Shown here: one piece after another, positions 62,976 to 64,000 of the stretch
How positions within the stretch are numbered: position 1 is the stretch's first letter
How the letters are laid out: each line of letters begins with the position of its first letter
DNA from: Phycisphaerales bacterium
GTDB lineage: Bacteria; Planctomycetota; Phycisphaerae; Phycisphaerales; UBA1924
Length of the DNA stretch: 64,000 bases
NCBI GenBank assembly: GCA_029260375.1
Contig: JAJDDI010000068.1
Span: forward strand, 62,001 to 126,000
Direction: 5' to 3'
Translations under genes and position numbers: made by a program
Notes under the pieces: model-generated
Told to the model about the DNA's origin: nothing
Database searches by the model: none
Seen by the model: only the letters and a program-made list of their open reading frames with translations

Positions 62976-63794
62976 ATGAACTCCCCGAACAAGCCTCACG
63001 CCCACGCATCCGCGCCAGATCCGTATCTGCTGCCGGCACTCGGAGTGGCCGTTGTGGTGATCTTCACCCTCCCCGTGATCATCGCGCTGGCCTCGCTCGG
63101 GCGTCACTCCATCGCAGCGGAACAAGAGCAACGAGCGGTCGCCAGTGTGCCGGCGCCCTTGACAGGCGAGGCGCTGGGCGCGGCGACCTTCCAGCAGTCC
63201 TGCGTCGTGTGCCACGGCCCCAACGCCGAAGGCGTCCCGGGACTTGGCAAGCCGATCCGCAACAGCGCGTTCGTCCAGTCGGCAACTGATGACGAGCTCT
63301 TCAACCTGATCGTCGGGGGCCGAGCCGTCGATGACGCGGCGAACACGACCGGGGTTGCCATGCCACCGCGCGCCGGGAATCCCGCCCTGACCGACGCGTC
63401 CTTGCATGCCGTCGTTTCCTATGTCAGAACACTTCAGGACCCGAATGTCCCGACCGCCTCAATCGATCCATGGACCAACATTCCGCATCCCTCTCACGAG
63501 GCATCGACGGAGACCGCCATCGGCCAGCCCGAGTTCATCGCTTCCTGCTCGGCTTGCCACGGCAGAGCAGGCGAGGGCCTCGACGGGCTCGGCAAACCGC
63601 TTGCCAAGAGCGAGTTCGTCAGATCCAGAACGGACAAGGAAATGATGACATTCATCAAAACTGGGCGCCCCATTTGGGACGCGGCCAACACCACGGGCGT
63701 GGACATGCCCGCCAAGGGCGGCAACCCCGCCCTGTCAGACGACGACATGCTCAAGATCGTTCAGTACATCCGTTCGCTGCAAGTCGACGGGTGA
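62976..63794 (+). CDS. Membrane-anchored diheme cytochrome c
   Basis: A 272-residue protein with one N-terminal transmembrane helix (LLPALGVAVVVIFTLPVIIA) and two cytochrome c domains. Heme sites are CVVCH (residues 76-80) with axial Met129 (GVAMPPRAGNP) and CSACH (191-195) with axial Met244 (GVDMPAKGGNP). The two halves are clear internal duplicates. AGGAG precedes the ATG. In clade II nos clusters, c-type cytochromes of this kind pass electrons to nitrous oxide reductase, and the next gene fits that. Confidence 0.9.
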   Translation: MNSPNKPHAHASAPDPYLLPALGVAVVVIFTLPVIIALASLGRHSIAAEQEQRAVASVPAPLTGEALGAATFQQSCVVCHGPNAEGVPGLGKPIRNSAFVQSATDDELFNLIVGGRAVDDAANTTGVAMPPRAGNPALTDASLHAVVSYVRTLQDPNVPTASIDPWTNIPHPSHEASTETAIGQPEFIASCSACHGRAGEGLDGLGKPLAKSEFVRSRTDKEMMTFIKTGRPIWDAANTTGVDMPAKGGNPALSDDDMLKIVQYIRSLQVDG

Positions 63795-63841
63795 AATGCT
63801 CTCGCGAGCGAGTGATCGCTCCATATGGAAGGACCGGAGTC

Positions 63842-64000
63842 ATGAGAAACCAGAATCGGTTCGGAACTGGCGCGGGCGCTCTCGCCCTTGCCGCGTTCCT
63901 CGCGTGTCCTACATCGGGCGCCTCGGCACAATCGATGTCCGACGTGCAGCGCATCGCGAAAGAACGCGGTCTCAGCACGGGCGACCTGCTCGCCGCCGCC
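63842..64000 (+). CDS. nosZ: Probable nitrous oxide reductase, clade II/Sec type, N-terminal part (runs off the right edge)
   Basis: The first 53 codons only. A Sec signal peptide (GAGALALAAFLACPTSGASA) is followed by SDVQRIAKERGLSTGDLLAA, which resembles the start of the mature part of clade II NosZ, where an ERGL-type motif precedes a K-T-x-x-P-x-G stretch. The Cu-site residues lie beyond the window. The upstream Rrf2 regulator and diheme cytochrome support the call. Other secreted enzymes cannot be excluded on so short a piece. Confidence 0.55.
   Translation, partial: MRNQNRFGTGAGALALAAFLACPTSGASAQSMSDVQRIAKERGLSTGDLLAAA

Noticed and set aside
1-64000. tRNA, rRNA, CRISPR arrays, insertion sequences, prophage or integrase genes
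   Set aside because: None could be found by eye on either strand.

Overview
The window looks like a chromosomal segment of a Planctomycetota bacterium, most likely class Phycisphaerae. The grounds are high GC content, an ECF sigma factor next to a Ser/Thr kinase, several Tat-exported Gfo/Idh/MocA oxidoreductases paired with TIM-barrel isomerases, 3-keto-disaccharide hydrolase (DUF1080) domains, pseudopilin-like proteins inside sugar loci, a PEP-CTERM-like tail, and repeated secreted proteins ending in one or two DFSDVLAFLTAF-type 'GC-type dockerin' motifs with a terminal Gly-Cys-Pro. I saw no tRNA, rRNA, CRISPR array, transposase or integrase. The taxonomic call is an inference from protein style only.

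Layout. 1-0.95 kb: sigma factor and kinase (leftward). 1.1-3.8 kb: secreted Sel1-repeat protein. 3.9-9.2 kb: leftward operon of exported sugar-modifying enzymes (SUMF1-like protein, then two oxidoreductase/isomerase pairs), whose 5' end overlaps a divergent ApbE flavinyltransferase (9.1-10.1 kb). 10.2-11.4 kb: decayed genes. 11.5-15.0 kb: giant MscS-type channel. 15.2-15.7 kb: broken dockerin-type protein. 15.7-21.3 kb: leftward MacAB-like ABC exporter operon flanked by two cysteine-rich exported proteins. 21.6-23.0 kb: MgtE. 23.0-32.0 kb: leftward six-gene, tightly coupled operon (aldehyde dehydrogenase, aminotransferase, nitrilase-fold amidase, Orn/Lys/Arg decarboxylase, ATP-grasp ligase, C45 Ntn hydrolase) that reads as polyamine/amino-acid to GABA to succinate metabolism with two unexplained enzymes. 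32.3-45.0 kb: carbohydrate locus with a LacI regulator, a GH144/glucoamylase-type lipoprotein, a PEP-CTERM-like protein, a GH94 phosphorylase coupled to a pseudopilin, a GPH-type sugar symporter and dockerin-type secreted proteins, with LacI-type palindromes at three promoters; beta-1,2-glucan (sophoro-oligosaccharide) is the best substrate guess. 45.4-52.1 kb: small lipoprotein, then a two-partner secretion pair (TpsB/TpsA). 52.3-56.8 kb: dockerin-type secreted protein and a 1143-residue PA14/propeller/double-DUF1080 protein. 56.9-61.3 kb: RND efflux adaptor and pump. 61.6-62.1 kb: small cysteine-cluster protein and a remnant. 62.3-64.0 kb: Rrf2 regulator, diheme cytochrome c and the first 53 codons of a probable clade II (Sec-type) nitrous oxide reductase.

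How the parts work together. The sugar enzymes at 3.9-9.2 kb and the DUF1080 protein at 53.4 kb fit oxidation and cleavage of glycosides outside the cytoplasm. The LacI locus appears to be a self-contained hydrolase, transporter and phosphorylase module under one repressor. The 23-32 kb operon is the most unusual metabolic cluster. The right edge suggests respiration of nitrous oxide. Starts were chosen by ribosome-binding site, signal-peptide fit and neighbour spacing; all functional names rest on motif recognition by eye, without database searches.
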